Assembly: GCA_022705425.1 (NCBI GenBank)
Contig: JAKJEM010000001.1
Location: 52,502-104,252 of the forward strand
DNA length: 51,751 nt
Reading direction: 5' to 3'
DNA from: Planctomycetota bacterium
GTDB taxonomy: Bacteria; Planctomycetota; Brocadiia; CAIUPP01
Shown: positions 1-7,477 of the stretch, in pieces
Layout: the number at the start of each line of letters is the position of its first letter
How positions within the stretch are numbered: position 1 is the first letter of the stretch
Translations under genes and position numbers: made by a program
Notes under the pieces: model-generated
What the model was told of the DNA's origin: nothing
What the model saw: only the letters and a program-made list of their open reading frames with translations
Databases searched by the model: none

Positions 1-1
1 T

Positions 2-823
2 CTCACGATCCGCCACGTCGGCGCCCCCGCCGACATCACGCTGACCCTCACCCGCGCCGTCATCAAGCCGGCCTCGGTCGAATGGGAGATGCTCGATTCC
101 GCCATCGCCCTCATCCGCGTGAACTCCTTCACCGCCAAGGTGATGGACGAAATGAACGATGCGGCAAAGGGCCTTCTGGAAAAGAACGCGCGCGCCGTGA
201 TTCTGGACCTGCGCGGAAACCCCGGCGGGTTGCTCGACAAGGCGGTTGAGATGGCCGACCTGTTCGTGGCCGAGGGCGTCATCGTCAGCGTCAAGGGGCG
301 CAACCCGGCGCGGAATGTCGTCTTCCGCGCGCGCAAGGGCGGTCCGCTCGAACAGTTGCCCACCGTGGTGCTGGTGGATGAAGGTTCGGCGAGCGCGTCC
401 GAGATCGTTGCGGCCGCCCTGCGCGACCACAACCGCGCCATGCTCGTCGGCACCCGCACCTTCGGCAAGGGATCGGTGCAGAACGTCATCCCCCTGGGCG
501 ATGGCGAGGCCCTGAAGCTGACGACGGCCAAGTACTACCGCCCCTCCGACAAGCCGATCGAGGACCGCCACGGCATTCTGCCGGATATCAACGTGCCGCT
601 GTCGCGCGAGACGCTGATCGCCCTGCGCAACCAGGAACGCGAGGATAAGCTGCGCGGCGCCTGGAAGCTCAGCGGGCAACTCGAAGAGGAGGAGAAGCCC
701 GCCCCTGCCGAGCGGGCGGAGGACGGCAAGGAGGACGGCGCGACCGATCGGCGCGGACGGGTGGCCGACTATCAGCTCAAGGCCGCGCTGAACGTGCTGC
801 GCTGGCAGTTGGCGGCGAAGTAA
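2..823 (+). CDS. ctpA: C-terminal processing protease (S41 family), 5' end missing
   Basis: The reading frame is open from the first bases of the window, so the N-terminus (export signal, most of the PDZ domain) lies outside; 273 residues are visible. The start holds the end of a PDZ domain (TLTLTRAVIKPASVEW), followed by the S41 catalytic core. The nucleophile Ser is encoded at 392-394 in the GSASASEI motif and the general-base Lys at 467-469 in TFGKGSVQ. They are 25 residues apart, as in plant D1P/CtpA. The C-terminus is a charged Glu/Lys-rich linker and a short helix. Members are periplasmic serine proteases that trim or degrade exported proteins from the C-terminus. tsaD follows after 24 nt, probably in the same transcript. 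Confidence 0.92.
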   Translation, partial: LTIRHVGAPADITLTLTRAVIKPASVEWEMLDSAIALIRVNSFTAKVMDEMNDAAKGLLEKNARAVILDLRGNPGGLLDKAVEMADLFVAEGVIVSVKGRNPARNVVFRARKGGPLEQLPTVVLVDEGSASASEIVAAALRDHNRAMLVGTRTFGKGSVQNVIPLGDGEALKLTTAKYYRPSDKPIEDRHGILPDINVPLSRETLIALRNQEREDKLRGAWKLSGQLEEEEKPAPAERAEDGKEDGATDRRGRVADYQLKAALNVLRWQLAAK

Positions 824-847
824 TCCCCCGACCCGGAGGCCGCCGTC

Positions 848-1867
848 ATGCTGATCCTGGGCATCGAGACCTCCTGCGATGAAACGGCCGCCGCCGTCGT
901 CCGGGACGGCGTCGAGACGCTCAGCAGCGTCGTGGCCACGCAGGACAAACTCCATATCCCCTACGGCGGCGTGGTGCCGGAGATCGCCTGCCGGGCGCAT
1001 CTGCTGACGATGTTGCCGGTGCTTCACCGCGCCGTCGAAGAGGCGAAGCTCCGCCCCGAGGACCTCGAGGCCGTCGCCGTCGTCAACGCGCCGGGGCTCG
1101 TCGGCTCCCTCCTCATCGGCGTGACCGCGGCCAAGACCTTTGCCTGGCTGCGGGGGCTCCCCCTCGTCGGCGTCAACCACCTCCACGCGCACATCTACGC
1201 CGCCGCTCTCGACCGGCGCGCCACGGTCTTTCCTTGCGTCAGTCTCGTCGCCAGCGGCGGACATACCAGTCTCTTCCACAGCCGCTCGCCCATCGAGCAC
1301 GAACTCCTCGGCGCCACGCGCGACGACGCCGCCGGCGAGGCCTTCGACAAGGCCGCCAGCCTCCTGGGCCTCAGTTACCCCGGCGGCCCGGCGATTGACC
1401 GCGCCGCGCGCGCCGGCAACCGCAAGGCCGTCCGCTTCCCGCGCGCCCGACTTGACCCGGACGCCCTCGATTTCTCCTTCAGCGGCGTCAAGACCGCCGT
1501 GCTCTACCACTGCCGGGGCCAGGACGGACGCACCCCGCGCCCCATGACCGAACGGGAGACCTCCGACGTGGCCGCGGCCTTTCAGGAAGCCGTGGTCGAG
1601 GCGCTGACCGATCGCGTCATGGCCGCCGTGGAAAGGACCGGGGCCGAGCGCGTGGCCGTCGGGGGTGGCGTGGCCGCCAACTCCCGCCTGCGCGAGGAGT
1701 TGCAGAACGTGACGCGCCGCCGGGGCGTCGAGTTGCTCCTGCCGCCCATGAAGTTCTGCATTGACAACGGCGCCATGGTCGCCGGGCTGGGCTGGCATCT
1801 GCTCAAAGCCGGGCGGACGAGCGACTTGTGGCTCGATGCCTGCCCGACGGCCAAGGGCCGCGCCTGA
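848..1867 (+). CDS. tsaD: tRNA N6-adenosine threonylcarbamoyltransferase TsaD
   Basis: Transfers the threonylcarbamoyl group from threonylcarbamoyl-AMP to A37 of ANN-decoding tRNAs, working with TsaB and TsaE in the cytoplasm. The 339 residues match the usual size. The ASKHA-type N-terminus reads MLILGIETSCDET. The metal-binding His pair is H111 and H115 in NHLHAHI, the same spacing as the E. coli enzyme. GGGVAANSRLRE and a late Asp at residue 306 (CIDNGAMVAG) complete the active site. The ATG is supported by an upstream purine-rich stretch (ACCCGGAGG). TsaB, TsaC and TsaE are not in this window. Confidence 0.97.
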   Translation: MLILGIETSCDETAAAVVRDGVETLSSVVATQDKLHIPYGGVVPEIACRAHLLTMLPVLHRAVEEAKLRPEDLEAVAVVNAPGLVGSLLIGVTAAKTFAWLRGLPLVGVNHLHAHIYAAALDRRATVFPCVSLVASGGHTSLFHSRSPIEHELLGATRDDAAGEAFDKAASLLGLSYPGGPAIDRAARAGNRKAVRFPRARLDPDALDFSFSGVKTAVLYHCRGQDGRTPRPMTERETSDVAAAFQEAVVEALTDRVMAAVERTGAERVAVGGGVAANSRLREELQNVTRRRGVELLLPPMKFCIDNGAMVAGLGWHLLKAGRTSDLWLDACPTAKGRA

Positions 1868-1889
1868 GCCCTGCCGCCGCGCCGGGGCC

Positions 1890-1918
1890 TTGGCGTCCGC
1901 GTTCGCCGGTGGTACACT
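1890..1918 (+). promoter_or_regulatory. predicted sigma-70 promoter for larB-nnrD
   Basis: TTGGCG at 1890-1895, a 17-nt spacer and TACACT at 1913-1918, lying 30 nt before the larB ATG. The pattern matches other promoters in the window. Read by eye only. Confidence 0.5.
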
Positions 1919-1947
1919 GCGCGCGTCCCGATCCGAAAGGCGCCGAC

Positions 1948-2718
1948 ATGGAAACCGCCCGAATCTCCCGTCTGCTGCGCGCCGTGCAGGACGGCAACGT
2001 CTCCGTGGGCGAGGCGATGCGCGTCCTGAAACACCTGCCCTACGACGATATCGGCTTCGCCAAGGTGGACCTGCACCGCCGCCTTCGCTGCGGCATCCCC
2101 GAAGCCATCTTCTGCCAGGGCAAGTCCGTCGAGCAGGTGCGCGGTATTGCGCGGCGGATGCTCAAGCACGGCGCAGACTTCCTGGCCACGCGCGCGGGGG
2201 AAGAAGTCTTCGAGGCCATCCGCCGGGAAGCGCCGGACGCCGACTGCAACCCCGTCGGGCGGATCGTCTCCGTCAAGCGTCACCGTCGCGCGCCGCCCCC
2301 CGGCGAGGTGTGCATCGTCTGCGCCGGAACCGCCGATATCGGCGTGGCCGAGGAGGCCCGGGTGACGGCGGAGTTTCTCGACAACAAGGTCCGCGCGATC
2401 TATGACGTGGGCGTGGCGGGGCTGCACCGGCTGATGAGCCACACGCGGCGGTTGCGCCAGGCGAATGTTATCGTCGTCATCGCGGGCATGGAGGGCGCGC
2501 TGGCCAGCGTGGTGGGCGGTCTCGTGGCGCGGCCGGTCATCGCCGTGCCGACGAGTGTGGGCTATGGCGCGCATTTCCACGGGCTTGCGCCGCTGCTGGC
2601 CATGCTCAACAGCTGCGCGGCCGGGGTCACGGTGGTGAACATTGACAACGGCTTCGGCGCCGGATGCGCCGCGTCGCTGATCAACCACACGGGGTGCTCC
2701 CATGAGAACGGCGATTGA
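1948..2718 (+). CDS. larB: LarB, pyridinium-3,5-biscarboxylic acid mononucleotide synthase
   Basis: LarB carboxylates and hydrolyses nicotinic acid adenine dinucleotide, the first step in making the nickel-pincer cofactor (NPN) of lactate racemase and related LarA enzymes. The 256 residues match the family: an N-terminal helical part (LLRAVQDGNVSVGEAMRVL) followed by a PurE-like domain with GTADIGVAEEA, the stretch around VVIAGMEGALASVVGG, and VPTSVGYGAHF. The ATG at 1948 is chosen because homology begins there and AAAGG precedes it; the in-frame ATG at 1828 would lie inside tsaD. The gene overlaps nnrD by 17 nt. LarC, LarE and LarA are absent from the window, so the cofactor may be completed elsewhere or LarB may act alone here. 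Confidence 0.92.
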   Translation: METARISRLLRAVQDGNVSVGEAMRVLKHLPYDDIGFAKVDLHRRLRCGIPEAIFCQGKSVEQVRGIARRMLKHGADFLATRAGEEVFEAIRREAPDADCNPVGRIVSVKRHRRAPPPGEVCIVCAGTADIGVAEEARVTAEFLDNKVRAIYDVGVAGLHRLMSHTRRLRQANVIVVIAGMEGALASVVGGLVARPVIAVPTSVGYGAHFHGLAPLLAMLNSCAAGVTVVNIDNGFGAGCAASLINHTGCSHENGD

Positions 2719-3568
2719 CCTGCCCCGTCTGCCGCGCCGTGCGGCGGACGCCCACAAGGGCGATTTCGGACGTGTGCTGGTGCTGGCCGGATCGCGCGGC
2801 ATGGCCGGCGCCGCCGCTCTCGCCGGCGAAGCCGCCCTCCGCGCAGGGGCCGGACTGGTGACCGTGGCTTCGCCGCAAAGCCTCTACCCCATCCTGGCCG
2901 TCAAGCTCACCTGCTGCACCACCTGCCCCCTGCCGGAAACGTCGTCCGGAACCTTCAGCGAGCGCGCGGCGGGCGCTATCCTCGAGTTGGCCAAGGCCTT
3001 CGATGTCGTCGCTCTCGGCCCCGGGCTGGGCCGGCACACGGGCACGTGGCGCCTCGCGCGCCTGCTGGCGGCGGGCCTGCGCAAGCCGATGGTCCTCGAT
3101 GCCGACGCCCTCAACGCCCTGGCAGAGAAGCCGGAATGCCTTCGCCACGCTCCCGCGCCGCGCGTTCTGACGCCCCACCCCGGCGAAATGGCGCGCCTGA
3201 CGCACCTGACCATCGGCGAAGTGCAAGGCGCCCGCCGTGCGACCGCCGTCTGGCTGGCCCGTCACTGCAACGTCGTCGTCCTCCTCAAGGGACACGGCAC
3301 CGTCGTCAGCGACGGACGCCGGAGCCATGTCAACCCCACCGGCAACCCCGGCATGGCCACCGGCGGCGCCGGGGACGTTCTGACGGGCGTCGTCGCCGCG
3401 CTGATCGGACAGGGCCTCTCGCCCTTCGATGCCGCCGCCCTTGGCGCATATGTCCACGGGCTGGCCGGCGACCTGGCCGCCCGGGCCCTCGGGGAGGTCT
3501 CCCTGACCGCAACGGACATCCTCGACGCGCTGCCGCAGGCGCTGAAGCATATCGCCGGGCGGCGGTGA
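2702..3568 (+). CDS. nnrD: ADP-dependent NAD(P)H-hydrate dehydratase
   Basis: Repairs hydrated NAD(P)H by ADP-dependent dehydration. It has the ribokinase-like fold of the YjeF C-terminal domain only; the NnrE epimerase domain found fused in many bacteria is absent, so the 288 residues are a stand-alone dehydratase. Visible motifs are HKGDFGRVLVLAGSRGMAGA at the start (substrate loop), TPHPGEMARL in the middle, and NPGMATGGAGDVLTG (nucleotide-binding loop with the catalytic Asp) near residue 220. The start overlaps the end of larB, implying translational coupling. Pairing with larB is notable because both act on nicotinamide-type cofactor chemistry. Confidence 0.93.
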   Translation: MRTAIDLPRLPRRAADAHKGDFGRVLVLAGSRGMAGAAALAGEAALRAGAGLVTVASPQSLYPILAVKLTCCTTCPLPETSSGTFSERAAGAILELAKAFDVVALGPGLGRHTGTWRLARLLAAGLRKPMVLDADALNALAEKPECLRHAPAPRVLTPHPGEMARLTHLTIGEVQGARRATAVWLARHCNVVVLLKGHGTVVSDGRRSHVNPTGNPGMATGGAGDVLTGVVAALIGQGLSPFDAAALGAYVHGLAGDLAARALGEVSLTATDILDALPQALKHIAGRR

Positions 3569-3604
3569 GGCCCCCGCCCGCCGCGCAAAGAGGGCCGCGT
3601 TCAC

Positions 3605-3634
3605 TTGGGGCCGATGCGGCCTTTCTGGTATACT
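3605..3634 (+). promoter_or_regulatory. predicted sigma-70 promoter for rpe operon
   Basis: TTGGGG at 3605-3610, an 18-nt spacer and TATACT at 3629-3634, placed 50 nt before the rpe start in the 116-nt gap after nnrD. Confidence 0.5.
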
Positions 3635-3684
3635 CCACGCCCGCCGGGACGGTCCCGGCTTGCGAACCTGTTGGGAATGCGCGC

Positions 3685-4356
3685 ATGGGAATCGTGATCG
3701 CGCCGTCCATCCTGGCCTGCGACCTGACGCGCCTGGGCGAGAGCCTGCGCGCCGCCGATGCCGCCGGCGCGGACTGGCACCATCTCGACGTCATGGACGG
3801 CCATTTCGTTCCGAATCTCACCTTCGGCCCCGATCTGGTCAAGGCCGTCCGCAAGGTCAGCGACCGCCTGATTGACGTCCACCTGATGATCACCGACCCC
3901 GCGAAGTACGCCGAGCCCTTCATCCGGGCCGGAGCGGGAATGGTCACCTTCCACATCGAGGTCATGCCCGACCCGCGCCCCCTGCTGGCGCGCATCCGCG
4001 CCCTGGGGGCCAAGGCCGGTCTGGTCGTGAAGCCGAAGACGCCGATCGAGTCGGTCTTTCCCTTCCTGGACGAGACGGACATGGTGCTGATCATGACGGT
4101 GGAGCCGGGCTTTACCGGGCAGAAGTTCATGCCGGAGTGCGCGGCCAAGATTGCGCCGCTCCGACGCCGGGCCGGCCCCGGACTGCACATCGAGGTGGAC
4201 GGCGGCATCAGCGAGACAACGGCACCGGTCGTGGCTTCGGCCGGCGCCAATGTGGCGGTGGCCGGCGCGGCGCTGTACTGGGCGTCGGACATGCGCGCCG
4301 CCGTGGCGCAACTGCGCGCGGCCTTTGAACGCCACTACAATCCGCACCCGGCCTGA
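3685..4356 (+). CDS. rpe: ribulose-phosphate 3-epimerase
   Basis: Interconverts D-ribulose 5-phosphate and D-xylulose 5-phosphate in the pentose phosphate pathway. The 223 residues form a single TIM barrel. Motifs include APSILACDLTRLGE at the N-terminus, HHLDVMDGHFVPNLTFGP (metal-binding His and catalytic Asp), DVHLMI, MTVEPGFTGQKF (phosphate and lid region) and EVDGGI with the second catalytic Asp. The ATG at 3685 is chosen because family homology starts at MGIVIAPS; in-frame sequence upstream would run back into nnrD. It probably heads an operon with accD and the next two genes. Confidence 0.96.
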   Translation: MGIVIAPSILACDLTRLGESLRAADAAGADWHHLDVMDGHFVPNLTFGPDLVKAVRKVSDRLIDVHLMITDPAKYAEPFIRAGAGMVTFHIEVMPDPRPLLARIRALGAKAGLVVKPKTPIESVFPFLDETDMVLIMTVEPGFTGQKFMPECAAKIAPLRRRAGPGLHIEVDGGISETTAPVVASAGANVAVAGAALYWASDMRAAVAQLRAAFERHYNPHPA

Positions 4357-4417
4357 TCCGCCGCGCGCTGCGGCGGCCGAGCGCAACGCATCCGGCATAT
4401 TCGTCGAAGGAGGCCTT

Positions 4418-5278
4418 ATGTCGCCCGCGATTGCCAAGAAGAAGGACATCCCGGAGCAGGTCTGGACGAAATGCCCCGGCTGCGGCGAGACCGTCTTCCG
4501 CAAGCTGGTCGAAGAGCGCCTCATGGTCTGCCCTGAGTGCCGCTATCACCACACCATCTCCGCCCGCCGCCGCATCGAAATCCTTACCGACCCCGGCTCC
4601 TTTCAGGAGCGCCACGCCGACCTCGCTCCCACCGACCCGCTGAACTTCAAGGACCTCCAGCCCTACGCCGACCGCCTCAAGAAGTACCAGCACATGACCG
4701 GCATGAAGGACGCGGCCATCTGCGGCTCCGCCCGGATTGACGGCCAGGAGGTCATCCTCTGCGTCATGGAGTCCGGCTTCCTGATGGCCAGCATGGGTTC
4801 CGTGGTCGGCGAAAAGGTCACGCGCTCGATCGAGGATGCCATCGAGTTGCGCGTGCCGGTCATCGTCGTGTGCGCCTCCGGCGGCGCGCGGATACAGGAG
4901 GGCGTCGTCAGCCTGATGCAGATGGCCAAGACCAGCGCCGCTCTGGCGAAGCTGGACGACGCCAAGGGGCTCTACATCGCCGTGTTGACCAACCCCACGA
5001 TGGCCGGCGTCATGGCCGCCTTCGCGTCGCTGGGCGACATCATCATCGCCGAGCCCAAGGCGCTGATCGGCTTCACCGGGCCGCGTGTCATCAAGGAGAC
5101 GATCCGGGCGGAGCTGCCGGCGGGCTTCCAGACGGCGGAGTTCCTGCTGGAGCACGGGTTCATTGACCGCGTGACACCGCGGGCGGAGATGAAGCGGGAG
5201 ATCTCGCGGCTGATCGGCTATTGCGGCCCCGGCGCGTACGGACGCCGCCGCGCGGCCGCTCGCGGTACGGAGAAATGA
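4418..5278 (+). CDS. accD: acetyl-CoA carboxylase carboxyltransferase subunit beta
   Basis: Beta subunit of the carboxyltransferase half of acetyl-CoA carboxylase; with AccA it moves the carboxyl group from biotin to acetyl-CoA to give malonyl-CoA for fatty acid synthesis. The N-terminal zinc ribbon uses C19, C22, C38 and C41. It is followed by the crotonase-like core with CASGGARIQEG, LTNPTMAGVMAAFASLGD and ALIGFTGPRVI. The 286 residues are normal length. A strong GAAGGAGG site at 4406-4413 fixes the ATG at 4418. The stop overlaps the next start (ATGA). accA, accB and accC are not in the window. Confidence 0.97.
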   Translation: MSPAIAKKKDIPEQVWTKCPGCGETVFRKLVEERLMVCPECRYHHTISARRRIEILTDPGSFQERHADLAPTDPLNFKDLQPYADRLKKYQHMTGMKDAAICGSARIDGQEVILCVMESGFLMASMGSVVGEKVTRSIEDAIELRVPVIVVCASGGARIQEGVVSLMQMAKTSAALAKLDDAKGLYIAVLTNPTMAGVMAAFASLGDIIIAEPKALIGFTGPRVIKETIRAELPAGFQTAEFLLEHGFIDRVTPRAEMKREISRLIGYCGPGAYGRRRAAARGTEK

Positions 5279-5574
5279 GCCGTCCCCGCGCCGGCGCGCC
5301 GGCGGCCGTGTTGAGTGTGTGGACGCAGCCCGGCGCGCCGCGCGAGCGCGTGGTGGCGCGCATGGGCGAGGCCGTCAAGATCGCCGTCGCCGCGCCCCCC
5401 GAGAAGGGCCGCGCCAACCGGGCGCTCGAACGTTTCCTTGCCCGCGAACTCGGCGTTCCGGCAGCGGCGGTTTCCGTCGCCGCCGGCGGCGCCTCGAAGC
5501 ACAAGGTCGTCCGCATCGAGGGCGTTTCCCCCGAAGCCCTCCAGTCCTGGGTCAAGGCGTCCCTCGGGGAATGA
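5275..5574 (+). CDS. DUF167/UPF0235 (YggU-family) protein
   Basis: A 99-residue protein with the YggU fold: a beta strand with VWTQPGAPRERV, then KIAVAAPPEKGRANRALERFL and a conserved C-terminal GGASKHKVVRIEG. The PPEKGRAN motif is diagnostic. The biochemical role of the family is unknown; in many bacteria it sits near cell-division or yggT genes, which is not the case here. The start overlaps the accD stop by 4 nt, so the two are translationally coupled. The gene sits between accD and the nucleoside phosphorylase in a run of short gaps. Confidence 0.85.
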   Translation: MSRPRAGAPAAVLSVWTQPGAPRERVVARMGEAVKIAVAAPPEKGRANRALERFLARELGVPAAAVSVAAGGASKHKVVRIEGVSPEALQSWVKASLGE

Positions 5575-5602
5575 GGACGCCGCAGGAAAGAAGGATGCCC
5601 GC

Positions 5603-6445
5603 ATGGCCAAGGCCAAGGCGACGCACACGGAGATGTACCAGCAGATTCAGGCCGCCGCAAACATCATCCGCACCTACACCCGCTGCAAGCCCGATGTCGG
5701 CATCGTTCTGGGCACCGGACTTGGCGCGCTCGGCGAACAGATCAAGGACCGCGCCGTCATCCCTTACACCGACCTTCCCCACTTCCCCCAGACCACCCTC
5801 GATTCCCACGCCGGCGAGCTGATCGTCGGCAAACTCAACGGGCGCACCGTGGCCGCTCTGTCGGGCCGCTTCCACTACTACGAAGGCTACTCGATGCAGG
5901 AGATCACCCTGCCGGTGCGCGTTCTCAAGGCGCTCGGCGTGGAGACGATCATCACCTCCGGCGCCTGCGGTGGACTGAACCCCCAGCACGCCAAGGGCGA
6001 CGTGCTCATCATCGAGGACCACATCAACCTCATGGGCGCGAATCCCCTGATCGGCCCCAACGACGAAGCGATCGGACCGCGCTACCCCGACATGAGCCAG
6101 CCCTACGACAAGCGCCTGATCCGCCTGGCCCTGGACACGGGCATCCGCATCGGCCTGCGCTGCCACACCGGCGTCTATGTCGCCGTCGCCGGGCCGAATC
6201 TGGAAACGCGCGCCGAATACCGCATGTTGCGCGCCATCGGCGCCGATGTCGTCGGGATGTCCGTGGTCCCCGAAGTCCTCGTTGCCGTTCACGCGGGCAT
6301 GAAGGTGATGGGAATGGCCATCATCACGGACATGTGCCTGCCCGACGCCTTGCAGCCGACCGACATCAGCGAGATCATCCGCGTCGCCAACCACGCGGAG
6401 AAGAAGATGACGGCCATCGTCGCGCAGATGATGCCGGAAATCTGA
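5603..6445 (+). CDS. purine nucleoside phosphorylase, trimeric (PNP/MTAP) family
   Basis: Phosphorolyses purine nucleosides to base and (deoxy)ribose 1-phosphate in salvage. The 280 residues carry the family signatures: GTGLGALGEQI (phosphate loop), SHAGELIVG, SGRFHYYEGYS, ITSGACGGLNP, AVAGPNLETRAEYR with Glu201, and VVGMSVVPEVL. The base-recognition position that is Asn243 in human PNP is Asp243 here (IITDMC). Asp is the residue found at that site in methylthioadenosine phosphorylase, while Glu201 remains PNP-like, so the base preference cannot be assumed to be 6-oxopurine. The ATG is preceded by GGAAAGAAGG. Confidence 0.9.
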   Translation: MAKAKATHTEMYQQIQAAANIIRTYTRCKPDVGIVLGTGLGALGEQIKDRAVIPYTDLPHFPQTTLDSHAGELIVGKLNGRTVAALSGRFHYYEGYSMQEITLPVRVLKALGVETIITSGACGGLNPQHAKGDVLIIEDHINLMGANPLIGPNDEAIGPRYPDMSQPYDKRLIRLALDTGIRIGLRCHTGVYVAVAGPNLETRAEYRMLRAIGADVVGMSVVPEVLVAVHAGMKVMGMAIITDMCLPDALQPTDISEIIRVANHAEKKMTAIVAQMMPEI

Positions 6446-6487
6446 GGCGCAACGAACCGCCGCGGTGATCCGGGGGCAACGAAGGAT

Positions 6488-6520
6488 GTCCCGGAACGCC
6501 TGGGCAGGGCGTCCCGGGAC
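6488..6520. terminator. hairpin between convergent genes, probable bidirectional terminator
   Basis: Arms GTCCCGG-A-ACGCC and GGCGT-C-CCGGGAC form a near-perfect 13-position stem with one mismatch, closed by a short GC loop. It lies in the gap between the plus-strand phosphorylase and the minus-strand gene ending at 6557. No clear U-tract follows on either strand, so intrinsic termination is uncertain. Confidence 0.45.
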
Positions 6521-6556
6521 GCCGACGCTGGAGGGAGGTAGCGCCGGTTGAATCCT

Positions 6557-7297
6557 TCAGAGTTCGCGCGATGCGGATGAACGCCCCTTGCGCTGCGGGC
6601 GCTCGCCGGCGGAGGGCTTCACGCCCCGTCCTTCAGCCGCGCCTTCCTTGCCCAGGCCGCGCAGGCCAAGTCCTTCATGATCCGCGCCCAACAACCCGTG
6701 CAGCCCGTGCTCGCCGAGTTCGCGCTCGAAGTCGCGCGTCTCCGTCTTCCCATTCTCGTCCGTGATCGTGCTCTTCCCCGCGACCTTGCGCTTTCCGTCG
6801 GCGTCCGTAGTCACCTTGCCGAGGCTCTCAACGGTGCGCGAACGCGTTCCGCTCTTCCAGACCGTCTTGTTCGTGAAGCTGTCGCCGGCAAGGCAGCCCT
6901 GGGTTTCGGCGGAGTAGGCCTCGCCCGACGGCATCGCGCCGCTGTCCGAGCGCTTCCACTCCCATCCGTCGCCGGTCTTGCGCAGGCGGCCCTCGAAGGT
7001 CCCCTTGCCCTCCTTGCCGTCCGAGGTGGCGACCGTCCGCGTGCCGCGTGTGGTGCAGCCGCCCTGGTCGTCGCGCGTGACCGTCCGCTCCACGGTGACC
7101 GTCGCCGTCTTGCCGTTCGGCAGGGTGATCGTTCGCGAGGACTTGGCGGTCTTTGAGCCGTCGGCATTCGCCGTCACGCCGGCCTTGGGACACGCCCTGG
7201 CCCGCCCCTCGCCCGCCTTCCCCTCCGCCGCCCACACCGTCCCGGCGCTGACCGCACCCGCCAGGACCAACCCGAGGATCGTCTTCCAAGTCTTCAT
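6557..7297 (-). CDS. secreted protein of unknown function
   Basis: I do not recognise a family. The 246 residues start with a signal peptide (MKTWKTILGLVLAGAVSAGTVWAA, cleavage near AWA/AEG), so the protein is exported. The mature part is rich in Thr, Gly, Lys and charged residues. It repeats a loose pattern of short beta segments ending in NGKT, DGKR or DGSK turns, e.g. TITLPNGKTATVTVERTVT and STITDENGKTETRDFERE. Four Cys could form disulfides. The C-terminal 50 residues are Gly/Lys/Arg-rich and probably disordered. The start at 7297 is chosen over in-frame upstream codons because of the signal peptide and an AAAGGAG site 7 nt before it. Confidence 0.7.
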   Translation of the reverse strand: MKTWKTILGLVLAGAVSAGTVWAAEGKAGEGRARACPKAGVTANADGSKTAKSSRTITLPNGKTATVTVERTVTRDDQGGCTTRGTRTVATSDGKEGKGTFEGRLRKTGDGWEWKRSDSGAMPSGEAYSAETQGCLAGDSFTNKTVWKSGTRSRTVESLGKVTTDADGKRKVAGKSTITDENGKTETRDFERELGEHGLHGLLGADHEGLGLRGLGKEGAAEGRGVKPSAGERPQRKGRSSASREL

Positions 7298-7305
7298 GGC
7301 CTGCT

Positions 7306-7342
7306 CCTTTCCTGTGGCTCTGTCGCTTGCACCACAGGAAGG
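7306..7342 (-). promoter_or_regulatory. inverted repeat overlapping the Shine-Dalgarno of the gene starting at 7297
   Basis: On the minus strand CCTTCCTGTGG (7332-7342) can pair with CCACAGGAAAGG (7306-7317), leaving a 14-nt loop and one bulged A. The 3' arm includes most of the AAAGGAG ribosome-binding site at 7304-7310, so the hairpin would mask it. Folding was judged by eye. Confidence 0.4.
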
Positions 7343-7477
7343 TAAAGCAATTGCCGTGCCATGAGGCGGCGTTGTCGTAACACCTTGCCGTGTCGCGCGA
7401 TAGCCACCGTGCCCCCGACGGGACACCGCCCGACCGTGTGCGGGACTACCCCACAGCCCCTCCACACACGCGATGGC

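Noticed and set aside
1582-2802. 406-codon minus-strand open frame over tsaD and larB
   Set aside because: Low-complexity His/Arg/Pro sequence with no domain; both plus-strand genes are certain.
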